The notes under the pieces were generated by a model. That model was not told the origin of the DNA. It saw only the letters and a program-made list of their open reading frames with translations, and made no database searches. 19,799 nucleotides of DNA from JBOGCH01 sp051656645. GTDB taxonomy: Bacteria > Bacteroidota > Bacteroidia > Bacteroidales > Marinifilaceae. The position numbers and the translations under genes were made by a program. Positions 1 to 7,097 of the stretch are shown piece after piece (within the stretch, counting starts at the first letter, position 1; the number at the start of each line of letters is the position of its first letter). The stretch spans positions 1-19,799 of the forward strand of contig JBOGCH010000007.1 of NCBI GenBank assembly GCA_051656645.1. The letters run 5' to 3'.

Positions 1-17
1 GACTGCGCTACACCCCG
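1..17 (-). tRNA. 5' part of a tRNA gene, probably tRNA-Pro, cut by the window edge
   Basis: Read on the minus strand from 17 to 1, the bases give a 7-base acceptor strand CGGGGTG, then TA at tRNA positions 8-9, then GCGC and AG as expected for the start of a D arm. A first base C is unusual and is seen mainly in tRNA-Pro and initiator tRNA; the order of bases resembles tRNA-Pro as I remember it. It sits 7 bases downstream of the tRNA-Ser gene on the same strand, so the two are probably one tRNA transcript. The anticodon lies outside the window, so identity is an inference. Confidence 0.55.
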
Positions 18-24
18 TGCAGAG

Positions 25-111
25 CGGAAGAGGGGGGATTCGAACCCCCGGTACAGTTACCCGTACGTCAGTTTAGCAAACTGGTGGTTTCAGCCACTCA
101 CCCACTCTTCC
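25..111 (-). tRNA. tRNA-Ser (anticodon GCU)
   Basis: On the minus strand the gene starts GGAAGAG (111-105) and closes with the matching CTCTTCC (32-26), followed by discriminator base G at 25. The anticodon loop reads TTGCTAA, giving anticodon GCU, which decodes AGC/AGU serine codons. A long variable arm with a GTAC/GTAC stem lies before a T arm with a five-base CCCCC/GGGGG stem and TTCGAAT loop; the long variable arm fits the serine class. The length is 87 bases. The next bases after the discriminator are CTC, so CCA is not encoded and must be added after transcription. Confidence 0.95.
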
Positions 112-229
112 TGATTGCGGTAGCAAATGTAGAGGTTTTACCCTTAGTTTGCAAACTTTTCAGTTGTTTTTTTACAATAATTATTTTGTAGAAATAATAA
201 CTGTTTGTGTTACAGTGGAGAGCGATATT

Positions 230-270
230 AAAAAAAATCCTCATTTTACACAGATTGTAAAATGAGGATT
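230..270 (-). terminator. Rho-independent terminator of the dcp gene
   Basis: A perfect 15-bp inverted repeat (236-250 with 256-270) encloses a 5-base loop. Read on the minus strand, the hairpin is followed at once by a run of eight T (237-230). It lies 26 bases past the stop codon of the minus-strand peptidase gene, in the right orientation to end its transcript before the tRNA genes. Confidence 0.88.
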
Positions 271-296
271 CATTATTTGTTCACAAAAAAGCTACA

Positions 297-2387
297 TTAG
301 TTTAGTCCACTACGTTCAAGCAGAGCGTCAACGGTAGGTTCATGTCCACGGAATTTTTTGTATAACTCCATAGGATGTTCAGAACCTCCTTTTTCAAGAA
401 TATTGTGACGGAATGAGCTTGCAGTGGTTTTGTCAAATATTCCATTCTCCTTAAATACTGAGAATGCGTCGGCGTCTAAAACCTCAGCCCATTTGTAACT
501 GTAGTAACCTGCTGCGTAACCACCTCCAAAAATGTGACCAAAACCAACACTAAAGTTGCTACCTTCAACTACCGGGAACATCTCAATGATTTTTAATGTT
601 TCGTTCTCAAAGTCGGATACCGATTGTGTCATAGGTTGTTCAATAGAGTGCCATGCCATGTCTATAATGCCAAAACTCAATTGTCTGTCGCTTAAATATC
701 CGCTTTGGAAGTTCGATGAGCGTTTAATTTTCTCAATATATTCTGCCGGGATAGACTCGCCGGTTTCGTAGTGTTTTGCCCATTGATCCAGCCACTCTTT
801 CTCTGTAGCCCAGTTTTCCATGATTTGTGATGGAAGTTCAACAAAATCTCGGTAAACGTTAGTTCCTCCCGTACCATTATAGGTACATTGGGATAACATG
901 CCGTGTAGCCCGTGTCCAAACTCATGTAGGAAGGTTTCAACTTCGTCAAAAGTTAAAAGCGATGGTTTTGTTGCTGTAGGTTTGGTAAAGTTCATTACCA
1001 ACGAAACAATTGGACGAATGTTTTCGCCATCTTTTATATGTTGACCTCTGTATTCGGTCATCCAAGCTCCGCCACCTTTGCTTTCGCGTGGGAAGTAGTC
1101 CATAAGAAGTACAGATAGGAATTCGCCATTCTCATCGTATACCTCAAAAGTTTTTACGTCGTCATGGTAACGTGGAATGTTTGCCACTTCTTTAAACGTA
1201 ATACCATATAATGTAGTGGATAAATTAAAAATACCCTCTTGTACGTTCTCTAGTTTAAAGTAAGGTTTTAACATTTCATCGTCTAGGGCATATTTCTCCT
1301 GCATTAGTTTATTGGAGTAGTATGACCAATCCCAGCGTTGTAGTTCCCCGCTAAAACCATTACGTTTTGCAAAATCTTCAACCTCTTTTTTATCGGCAAG
1401 TGCATGCTTATGCGATGCCTCTAGCAGTTGACCAAGGAATTCATTTACTTGCTCGGGAGTTTGCGCCATACGGTCCACCAATGCCATTTCTGCATAGTTG
1501 TTATAGCCCATAATTTTTGAGCGCTCCAAACGTAAGTTTACAATTTCTTTCACAACATTATTGTTGTCATGATCATTGCCTTTATTTCCTCTGGATGAAT
1601 AGGCACGGAACATTTGCTCGCGTAATTCTCTATTGTCTGCATATTTCATGAAAGGAATATAGCTAGGAGCTTGTAGTGTAAATATCCATCCGTCCTTTCC
1701 TTTTTCTTTAGCCGTTTGAGCTGCAATTTCTAAAGCCCCTTCAGGAATACCTGTTAGTTGGTCTACATTTGTTACATGCAATTCAAACGCATTGGTTTCG
1801 GCCAAAACGTTTTCATCGAATACCAATCCGAGACGCGCCAATTCCATTGAAATTTCTTCAAATCTTTTTTTATCATCGCCCGTTAAGTTGGCTCCTCCTT
1901 TAACAAATGAGCGATATGTGTCCTCTAATAAAGAGATTTGCTCAACGTTAAGGTTTAATTCGTTTTTTTGTTTGTATACTGTTGCAACACGCTCAAATAG
2001 TTGCGGATTCATGTAAATGGAATTTCCGTATTGAGTCAACTTTGGTGATACGCTTTGTGCCACTTGCTGCATTTGAAGTGATGTACATGCCGAGTTTAAG
2101 TTGAAAAATATGGACGATATAGATCCCAAACGTTCGCCTGCTGCATCGATTGCTGCAATTGTGTTGTCGAATGTAGGAGCGGCCGTCTGATTTGCAATGG
2201 CTTCAATCTCTTTTTGCGCCTCTGCAATGGCTACGTCAAACGCGGGTTCGTAATGCGTTACCTCAATTTGTTCAAAAGGTGGGGTGTTATGTAAAGTCCT
2301 GTACTCCTCGAGTAAAGGATTTGTAGGTTTAGTATTGCACGAAGCAACGGTTAAAATTAGTGCTGTCATATAAGTAATCCGATTCAT
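297..2387 (-). CDS. dcp: M3-family metallopeptidase, Dcp-type peptidyl-dipeptidase lipoprotein
   Basis: A zinc metallopeptidase of the thimet oligopeptidase/M3 family, most like peptidyl-dipeptidase Dcp, which removes dipeptides from the C-terminus of oligopeptides. The zinc site HEFGH is at residues 488-492, and the downstream Glu ligand is probably in FVELPSQ (about 517); the conserved C-terminal substrate-binding region with GFGHIFGGGYAAGYYSY (615-631) is intact. At 696 residues it is near the usual family length. The N-terminus is a short hydrophobic signal ending in VASC, with Cys17 as the likely lipidated residue, so the enzyme is probably anchored in the periplasm or outer membrane rather than cytosolic as in E. 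coli. The start gives that signal directly. The gene stands alone, with its own terminator. Family assignment is secure; exact specificity is inferred. Confidence 0.93.
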   Translation of the reverse strand: MNRITYMTALILTVASCNTKPTNPLLEEYRTLHNTPPFEQIEVTHYEPAFDVAIAEAQKEIEAIANQTAAPTFDNTIAAIDAAGERLGSISSIFFNLNSACTSLQMQQVAQSVSPKLTQYGNSIYMNPQLFERVATVYKQKNELNLNVEQISLLEDTYRSFVKGGANLTGDDKKRFEEISMELARLGLVFDENVLAETNAFELHVTNVDQLTGIPEGALEIAAQTAKEKGKDGWIFTLQAPSYIPFMKYADNRELREQMFRAYSSRGNKGNDHDNNNVVKEIVNLRLERSKIMGYNNYAEMALVDRMAQTPEQVNEFLGQLLEASHKHALADKKEVEDFAKRNGFSGELQRWDWSYYSNKLMQEKYALDDEMLKPYFKLENVQEGIFNLSTTLYGITFKEVANIPRYHDDVKTFEVYDENGEFLSVLLMDYFPRESKGGGAWMTEYRGQHIKDGENIRPIVSLVMNFTKPTATKPSLLTFDEVETFLHEFGHGLHGMLSQCTYNGTGGTNVYRDFVELPSQIMENWATEKEWLDQWAKHYETGESIPAEYIEKIKRSSNFQSGYLSDRQLSFGIIDMAWHSIEQPMTQSVSDFENETLKIIEMFPVVEGSNFSVGFGHIFGGGYAAGYYSYKWAEVLDADAFSVFKENGIFDKTTASSFRHNILEKGGSEHPMELYKKFRGHEPTVDALLERSGLN

Positions 2388-2430
2388 AATTTAATGAAGT
2401 TGATATTAAAGCTGTATTTTGATTAAAACA

Positions 2431-2438
2431 CAAAATTA
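2431..2438 (-). promoter_or_regulatory. Possible -7 promoter element for dcp
   Basis: On the minus strand these bases read TAATTTTG, a full match to the Bacteroidota -7 consensus TAnnTTTG, 43 bases upstream of the dcp start. I do not see a good TTTG -33 element at the expected distance, so this is a one-element match only. Confidence 0.4.
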
Positions 2439-2535
2439 ATATTTTATCCATCACTTGGACTATATACATGGACTAATCTGGAAAGGTTATAATTTACACC
2501 ATGATAACATTGCTGCTATAGTTGTTGAGCGCCTG

Positions 2536-2660
2536 TCCGTATCCTGTCTATATCTGCTCCGTGTTTTGTCCGTCTTTTCTCCGTATTCCCTCCGTCTCTT
2601 AAAGCAACGGACAAAACACGGAGAAAAGACGGACAAAACACGGAGAGAATATAGAGAGGG
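2536..2660. repeat. Inverted array of 11-base units forming a long hairpin (array 1)
   Basis: The motif TCCGT recurs at 2536, 2558, 2569, 2580 and 2591, all in an 11-base register. The unit at 2547 is degenerate. After a short centre the reverse complement ACGGA recurs at 2607, 2618, 2629 and 2640, again every 11 bases. The two arms pair: 2557-2584 is a perfect 28-bp complement of 2618-2645. Beyond a 3-base internal loop, CTATAT (2548-2553) pairs with ATATAG (2649-2654), and the innermost units TCCGT/ACGGA (2591-2595 with 2607-2611) also pair. The element lies between two divergent gene starts. Origin and function are unknown. Confidence 0.9.
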
Positions 2661-2992
2661 GTACAAGAAGTGTTTAGGATGTGTGTAGTGAATGAGGGCA
2701 TGCCAGAGGAAAAAGTTTATGGGAGATTTTTGCAACAACAGAGCGTGTTTTAATATTTGGTTTGTTGCTTTTGATGGTGTATCAATCAGACCGGGATGGC
2801 AAAGTGGAGTGCCCACCAATTATGTAAGCTGACGTTTCCACACATTAGTATAATAATATAATTGCATTCAATCAAAATGTGCATGTATTGGAAAATATAG
2901 ACAATAAGATGGGGTGGATAACTTATTGTGTGCCATATACGAATAAATAAGAGTAAATAGAGAATGAATGTTCAAACATCAAAACAATAGCC

Positions 2993-4027
2993 ATGTTTAG
3001 TAAACAAAATAGGCATCACACTATTCACGGAATACTTTTAGTTATTCTTTTTTCCTTTGCTGCATTTTATTTGGCCGAAACAGCAGTAATTAGTCGTTTA
3101 TCTCTGAGTCCGTTAATTGTAGGAATTATTATAGGAATGATTTACGCCAATAGTTTACGTAATCATTTACCGCCCACGTGGGTACCCGGTATTGTATTTT
3201 GTACAAAATCGGTATTGCGTTGGGCCATTATTTTATATGGTTTTCGTTTAACAATACAAAGTGTTTTAGATATAGGCTTGGCAGCCATTGTAGTGGATGC
3301 TATAATTGTTGTGGGCACAATAATTATAGGCGCTATTGCGGGGAAATTGCTGCGCATGGATAGAGACATGATGCTGCTAACCTCTGCCGGAAGTGCCATT
3401 TGTGGTGCAGCGGCAGTGTTGGGGACGGAGCCGGTGCTACAAAGTAAGTCCCATAAAACAGCGGTAGCCGTGTCTACAGTGGTAATTTATGGAACCATAG
3501 CCATGTTTGCTTATCCGGTATTATACAATATGGGCGTTTTTGAGCTTACGCCAATGGAAATGGGAATATATACGGGTTCAACAATGCATGAGGTGGCGCA
3601 TGTGGTTGGTGCCGGGAATTCCATGACGCCGGAGATTGCATCGGCATCTATCATTGTAAAAATGGTGCGTGTAATGATGTTGGCTCCATTTTTGGTGATT
3701 TTGGGTTTATGTGTAAAACCATTGGTGACCGAAGGGGGGACGCCGGCTGCAAAGCGTAAAATTACAATTCCTTGGTTTGCTTTTGGTTTTTTATTGCTGA
3801 TAGGATTTAACTCGTTGGATTTGTTACCTGTTGCCGTTGTTGAGGGAATTAATTATTTGGACACATTTATGCTTACCATGGCTATGACAGCCTTAGGAAT
3901 GGAAACTAGTTTGGAGAAATTCAAAAAAGCCGGTCCTAAACCATTTTTGCTTGGTTTTATATTGTTTGTGTGGTTAGTGGGAGGAGGCTATTTATTAGCT
4001 AAGTATTTGGTACCGGTGTTTGAATAA
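2993..4027 (+). CDS. YeiH/UPF0324-family putative sulfate exporter, membrane protein
   Basis: An integral membrane protein of 344 residues, the usual length for the YeiH (UPF0324, PSE transporter) family; about ten hydrophobic segments run through its whole length. Family-typical stretches are the N-terminal SPLIVGIIIGMIYAN (39-53), the conserved GSAICGAAAVLGTEP (133-147) and GSTMHEVAHVVGAG (195-208), whose small residues, Cys137 and HEVAH lie in or near membrane segments. The family is described as putative sulfate or small-anion exporters; experimental support is thin, so substrate is unproven. The next gene starts only 34 bases downstream, so the two are likely one transcript. The ATG at 2993 gives a short polar N-terminus before the first helix; no strong ribosome binding site is visible. 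Confidence 0.88.
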   Translation: MFSKQNRHHTIHGILLVILFSFAAFYLAETAVISRLSLSPLIVGIIIGMIYANSLRNHLPPTWVPGIVFCTKSVLRWAIILYGFRLTIQSVLDIGLAAIVVDAIIVVGTIIIGAIAGKLLRMDRDMMLLTSAGSAICGAAAVLGTEPVLQSKSHKTAVAVSTVVIYGTIAMFAYPVLYNMGVFELTPMEMGIYTGSTMHEVAHVVGAGNSMTPEIASASIIVKMVRVMMLAPFLVILGLCVKPLVTEGGTPAAKRKITIPWFAFGFLLLIGFNSLDLLPVAVVEGINYLDTFMLTMAMTALGMETSLEKFKKAGPKPFLLGFILFVWLVGGGYLLAKYLVPVFE

Positions 4028-4061
4028 GAATAATGGAGTTGAAAAATAATAGAAAAGAGAT

Positions 4062-5423
4062 ATGAAAAAGTACGATGCAATTATAATAGGTTATGGTAAG
4101 GGAGGTAGAGCACTTGCTGCTTCGCTTGCATTAAAAGGTCAGTCGGTTGCGATTATTGAACGGAGTGATAAAATGTACGGGGGTACGAGTATCAATACAG
4201 GATGTATTCCTAGTAAAACATTAATTCATTTGGCACAAGATTCGCGTAAGCGTAATGAAAGTTCATTTAGAGAAAAACGTAAATGCTATAAGCGTGCCAT
4301 TGACCGGAAAGATGAAATAGTTTCTTTACTCAGAGAACGTAGTTTTAACAAACTTAATAATATGGACTCTGTACGCGTGTACACGGGCGTTGCAAGTTTT
4401 ATTAATGATAAAATGGTGGAGATTACATTTCCTACCGGTGCTAAGGATTCTATAGAGTCTAATTTGATATTTATTGATACTGGAGCGGAGAATGTGATTC
4501 CGGATATTCCGGGCGCAAAACTTGATAAGGTATATACCTATGAAACCATGATGGAACTGCGCGACTTGCCTGAGGAGCTAGTAATTATTGGAGGTAGCTA
4601 TTTAGGTTTGGAGTTTGCGTCAATGTATATGTCCTTTGGTAGTGCAGTAACCGTTTTGGATAGTAATGCTGTTTTCTTACCGGGAGAGGATAGAGATATT
4701 GCCGATGCTGTGCTTCAGGTTATGGAGGGAAGAGGCATTAATTTTAAGTTTGGAGTAACCATAAATTCCATAGAGGAGAAACGATCGGGCTTAGAAGTAC
4801 ATTTTCAAGATAAGGATAAGGCTGTATGTCTAGGAACTGAAGCGGTATTGTTGGCAACGGGACGCAAACCATGCACCAAGGATTTGAATTTACCTAATGC
4901 AGGTATCGATGTGGATTTAAATGGCGCAATTAAGGTAGATTCTCAATTGCGAACCTCTATGCCACATATTTTTGCCATGGGCGATGTGAAAGGTGGACCA
5001 CAATATACAAATATCTCTATGGATGACCATAGAATAATATCCAATGCATTGCATCACGGAACACAGAGAGTAACAAGCGACAGACTTCCAATATCATATT
5101 CCATATTTATTGATCCGCCGCTTTCACGTATAGGAATTAGCGAGGAGGATGCACAAAAACAGGCATTGGATGTATCTGTGAAGAAAATTCTTGTGTCGCT
5201 TGTGGCTTGTGCACACACGATGGATGAACCGGTGGGAATAATGAAATCAATTGTAGATAACCAAACGGGGTTAGTGTTGGGATGTACGCTGTTTTGTCCA
5301 AATTCAAGAGAAATGATTAACACCGTGGCCCTTGCCATGAAGGCAGGAGTAAAGGCTTCAGTGCTAAGGAATTTAATTTATATTTATCCAAGTATGAGCG
5401 AAGTGTTTAATGACCTTTTTTAG
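4062..5423 (+). CDS. RclA-like pyridine nucleotide-disulfide oxidoreductase lacking two catalytic residues
   Basis: An FAD-dependent oxidoreductase of the class I disulfide reductase fold (dihydrolipoamide dehydrogenase, mercuric reductase, RclA), 453 residues, close to RclA length. The FAD-binding GYGKGG is at 10-15, the NAD-binding GGSYLGLEFA follows near 177-186 with an acidic residue (VLD) after the second strand, which favours NADH, and the second FAD motif GDVKGG precedes the dimerisation domain. The redox site, normally GGTCxNxGCxPxK, reads GGTSINTGCIPSK: Ser43 replaces the first cysteine, Cys48 remains. At the C-terminus, normally HPxxxE, it reads YPSMSE: Tyr442 replaces the catalytic histidine, Glu447 remains. 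The fold is therefore intact, but classical disulfide exchange should not work. A diaphorase, oxidase or metal-reducing role is possible. It is probably co-transcribed with the exporter gene 34 bases upstream. Confidence 0.88.
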   Translation: MKKYDAIIIGYGKGGRALAASLALKGQSVAIIERSDKMYGGTSINTGCIPSKTLIHLAQDSRKRNESSFREKRKCYKRAIDRKDEIVSLLRERSFNKLNNMDSVRVYTGVASFINDKMVEITFPTGAKDSIESNLIFIDTGAENVIPDIPGAKLDKVYTYETMMELRDLPEELVIIGGSYLGLEFASMYMSFGSAVTVLDSNAVFLPGEDRDIADAVLQVMEGRGINFKFGVTINSIEEKRSGLEVHFQDKDKAVCLGTEAVLLATGRKPCTKDLNLPNAGIDVDLNGAIKVDSQLRTSMPHIFAMGDVKGGPQYTNISMDDHRIISNALHHGTQRVTSDRLPISYSIFIDPPLSRIGISEEDAQKQALDVSVKKILVSLVACAHTMDEPVGIMKSIVDNQTGLVLGCTLFCPNSREMINTVALAMKAGVKASVLRNLIYIYPSMSEVFNDLF

Positions 5424-5470
5424 AATGCACTTTTTTTAAATGTAAAATGTCACAATGGACAAAAATGTTT

Positions 5471-5478
5471 TAACTTTG
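5471..5478 (+). promoter_or_regulatory. Possible -7 promoter element just before cmk
   Basis: TAACTTTG matches the Bacteroidota -7 consensus TAnnTTTG. It ends only 8 bases before the cmk ATG, so a transcript started here would have almost no leader. There is no good TTTG at the usual 19-21 bases upstream, which lowers confidence. Confidence 0.45.
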
Positions 5479-5486
5479 CAGTCATT

Positions 5487-6188
5487 ATGAGCAAAGATTG
5501 TAAACATATTGTAATTGCGATAGATGGTCATTCGTCTACCGGAAAGAGTACGGTTGCTAAGCAATTGGCTGCAGAGCTGGGATTATCTTATATTGATACC
5601 GGCGCGATGTATCGAGTTGTGACATTGGCTGCTATGCGCGCAAATATTGTGGCAAATGGCAATGTGGATGAGAAACAATTAGAAGAATTATTATCGCATA
5701 TTGAAATAGAGTTTAAATACAATGCGGAAACAGGACGTGCGGATGCTTTTTTAAATGGCGAGTGTGTAGAAACAGAAATACGCCGTTTGGATGTGTCCGG
5801 TAATGTAAGTCATGTAGCCGCAGTGAGAAAAGTGCGTAATTTTTTGGTTGATCAGCAACGCTTGATGGGTCAAAAAGGTGGTGTTGTAATGGATGGACGC
5901 GATATAGGGAGTGTGGTATTTCCTAATGCGGACGTAAAGTTCTTTATGACAGCTTCGCCGCAGGTGAGAGCACAGCGTCGTTATGATGAGTTGTTGGCCA
6001 AGGGCGAACAGATAACCTATGATGAGGTGGAACGTAACGTGTTGGAGCGCGACCATATTGATGAGAATAGAGCAGAAAGCCCTTTGATTAAAACGGATGA
6101 CGCTATATTAGTGGATAACAGTGATCTTTCCATTGCAGAGGAGTTAGAGATGATGAAGCGTGTGATAAAAGAGAAATGTTCCTTGTAA
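5487..6188 (+). CDS. cmk: Cytidylate kinase
   Basis: Transfers phosphate from ATP to CMP or dCMP in the cytoplasm, feeding pyrimidine nucleotide synthesis. The P-loop GHSSTGKST is at residues 14-22, followed by YIDTGAMYR (35-43), which shapes the nucleotide-monophosphate site, and by DGRDIGSVVFPNADVKFF (136-153), another hallmark of Cmk. The C-terminal part has the basic lid segment RAQRRYDELLAKG. At 233 residues it is normal for bacterial Cmk. The first ATG places the P-loop at the expected distance. The stop codon TAA is directly followed by the ATG of ispH, so the two are surely translated from one message. Confidence 0.96.
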   Translation: MSKDCKHIVIAIDGHSSTGKSTVAKQLAAELGLSYIDTGAMYRVVTLAAMRANIVANGNVDEKQLEELLSHIEIEFKYNAETGRADAFLNGECVETEIRRLDVSGNVSHVAAVRKVRNFLVDQQRLMGQKGGVVMDGRDIGSVVFPNADVKFFMTASPQVRAQRRYDELLAKGEQITYDEVERNVLERDHIDENRAESPLIKTDDAILVDNSDLSIAEELEMMKRVIKEKCSL

Positions 6189-7052
6189 ATGAGAGTAGAG
6201 ATAGATGAGAATTCCGGATTTTGCTTTGGAGTGGTTACGGCAATTGATAAAGCCGAGGCTGAGTTAAAGCATGGCGCGTTGTACTCATTGGGAGATATTG
6301 TGCACAATAAAATTGAGGTTGAAAGACTAGAGCATCTGGGATTAAAAACCATTGACCACGAACAATTATTAAAATTAACGAATGCCCGTGTGTTATTTAG
6401 AGCACATGGAGAGCCGCCTGCTACTTACAGCATGGCGAAAGCGCGTGGAGTTGAGATTATTGATGCATCGTGCCCTGTTGTATTGAATTTGCAACGCCGA
6501 ATAAGACGTGCGTACGAGGACAGTAAGCAGAATAACGGTGTGGTAGTAATTTACGGAAAACGCGGTCATGCGGAGGTGATTGGTTTAGTGGGACAAACAA
6601 ATGGAGAAGCGCTAGTTATTGAAAATGCAGCCGATTTAAAGAACCTGCCAAAGGATTGTAAAATCTACTTGTTTTCACAAACAACACAGAGTTTAACAGG
6701 TTTTAAGGAGGTTACATTATTGTTACGAGCTCAATATGGAGAGCAACTCGCTGTGTATGACACTATTTGCCGAAAAGTGGCAAATAGAATTCCACAGTTA
6801 AAAGATTTTGCAAAAACGCATGATGTTATTATTTTTGTAAGCGGTAAAAAAAGTTCCAACGGTAAACAGCTATGTCAGGTATGTGCTGAGATAAATGAGA
6901 AGACCTATTTTGTCGAGGATGAAAGAGACATAGACACATCTGTGTTAGCAGGAGTGCAAAGTGTTGGGATAACAGGTGCAACCTCAACGCCTCGATGGAT
7001 AATGGAACATGTGCGTGAGTACATTGAGGCTTATGCCAAGAATAACAGATAA
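6189..7052 (+). CDS. ispH: 4-hydroxy-3-methylbut-2-enyl diphosphate reductase
   Basis: The last enzyme of the MEP pathway, a cytoplasmic iron-sulfur protein reducing HMBPP to isopentenyl and dimethylallyl diphosphate. The three cluster-binding cysteines are in place: Cys12 (in GFCFGV), Cys95 (in DASCPVV) and Cys194 (in DTICRK). Other family motifs are the AHGEPP loop (72-77), GHAEVIG (126-132), SQTTQ (163-167), the SGKKSSNGK phosphate-binding loop (218-226) and the C-terminal GITGATSTPRWI. At 287 residues it lacks the extra C-terminal S1 domains found in some bacteria. It begins at the base after the cmk stop. Its presence shows that this organism makes isoprenoids by the MEP route. Confidence 0.96.
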   Translation: MRVEIDENSGFCFGVVTAIDKAEAELKHGALYSLGDIVHNKIEVERLEHLGLKTIDHEQLLKLTNARVLFRAHGEPPATYSMAKARGVEIIDASCPVVLNLQRRIRRAYEDSKQNNGVVVIYGKRGHAEVIGLVGQTNGEALVIENAADLKNLPKDCKIYLFSQTTQSLTGFKEVTLLLRAQYGEQLAVYDTICRKVANRIPQLKDFAKTHDVIIFVSGKKSSNGKQLCQVCAEINEKTYFVEDERDIDTSVLAGVQSVGITGATSTPRWIMEHVREYIEAYAKNNR

Positions 7053-7097
7053 CACATATAAATAACAAGATAACAATAAATTTATTAGATAATTATC

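Larger units (their letters stand above)
2388..2992. other. 605-base intergenic region between divergent dcp and yeiH-like genes
   Basis: This region separates the start of dcp from the start of the exporter gene. It holds the dcp promoter candidate near 2431-2438 and a large inverted array of 11-base units at 2536-2660. After the array (about 2660-2820) the plus strand is rich in G and poor in C. Open frames of 61-110 codons cross the array on both strands, but they only translate the repeats and show no family resemblance. No promoter of the TAnnTTTG type was found in front of the exporter gene. Confidence 0.6.

Noticed and set aside
2557..2645. Terminator function for array 1
   Set aside because: It lies between divergent gene starts, has no T run after the stem in either direction, and its modular 11-base structure is not needed for termination.
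2536..2660. CRISPR array
   Set aside because: The repeats are only 11 bases, are contiguous with no unique spacers, and switch orientation in the centre; no cas genes are present. The same holds for 19249-19344.
2455..2819. Open frames of 61-110 codons on both strands across the first array
   Set aside because: They simply translate the 11-base repeats (an 11-residue period follows from 3 x 11 bases), overlap each other on opposite strands, and contain no recognisable domain.
4062..5423. Mercuric reductase or dihydrolipoamide dehydrogenase identity
   Set aside because: The first redox cysteine and the C-terminal His are both absent, there is no HMA domain or C-terminal vicinal Cys pair, and there are no mer or 2-oxoacid dehydrogenase genes nearby.
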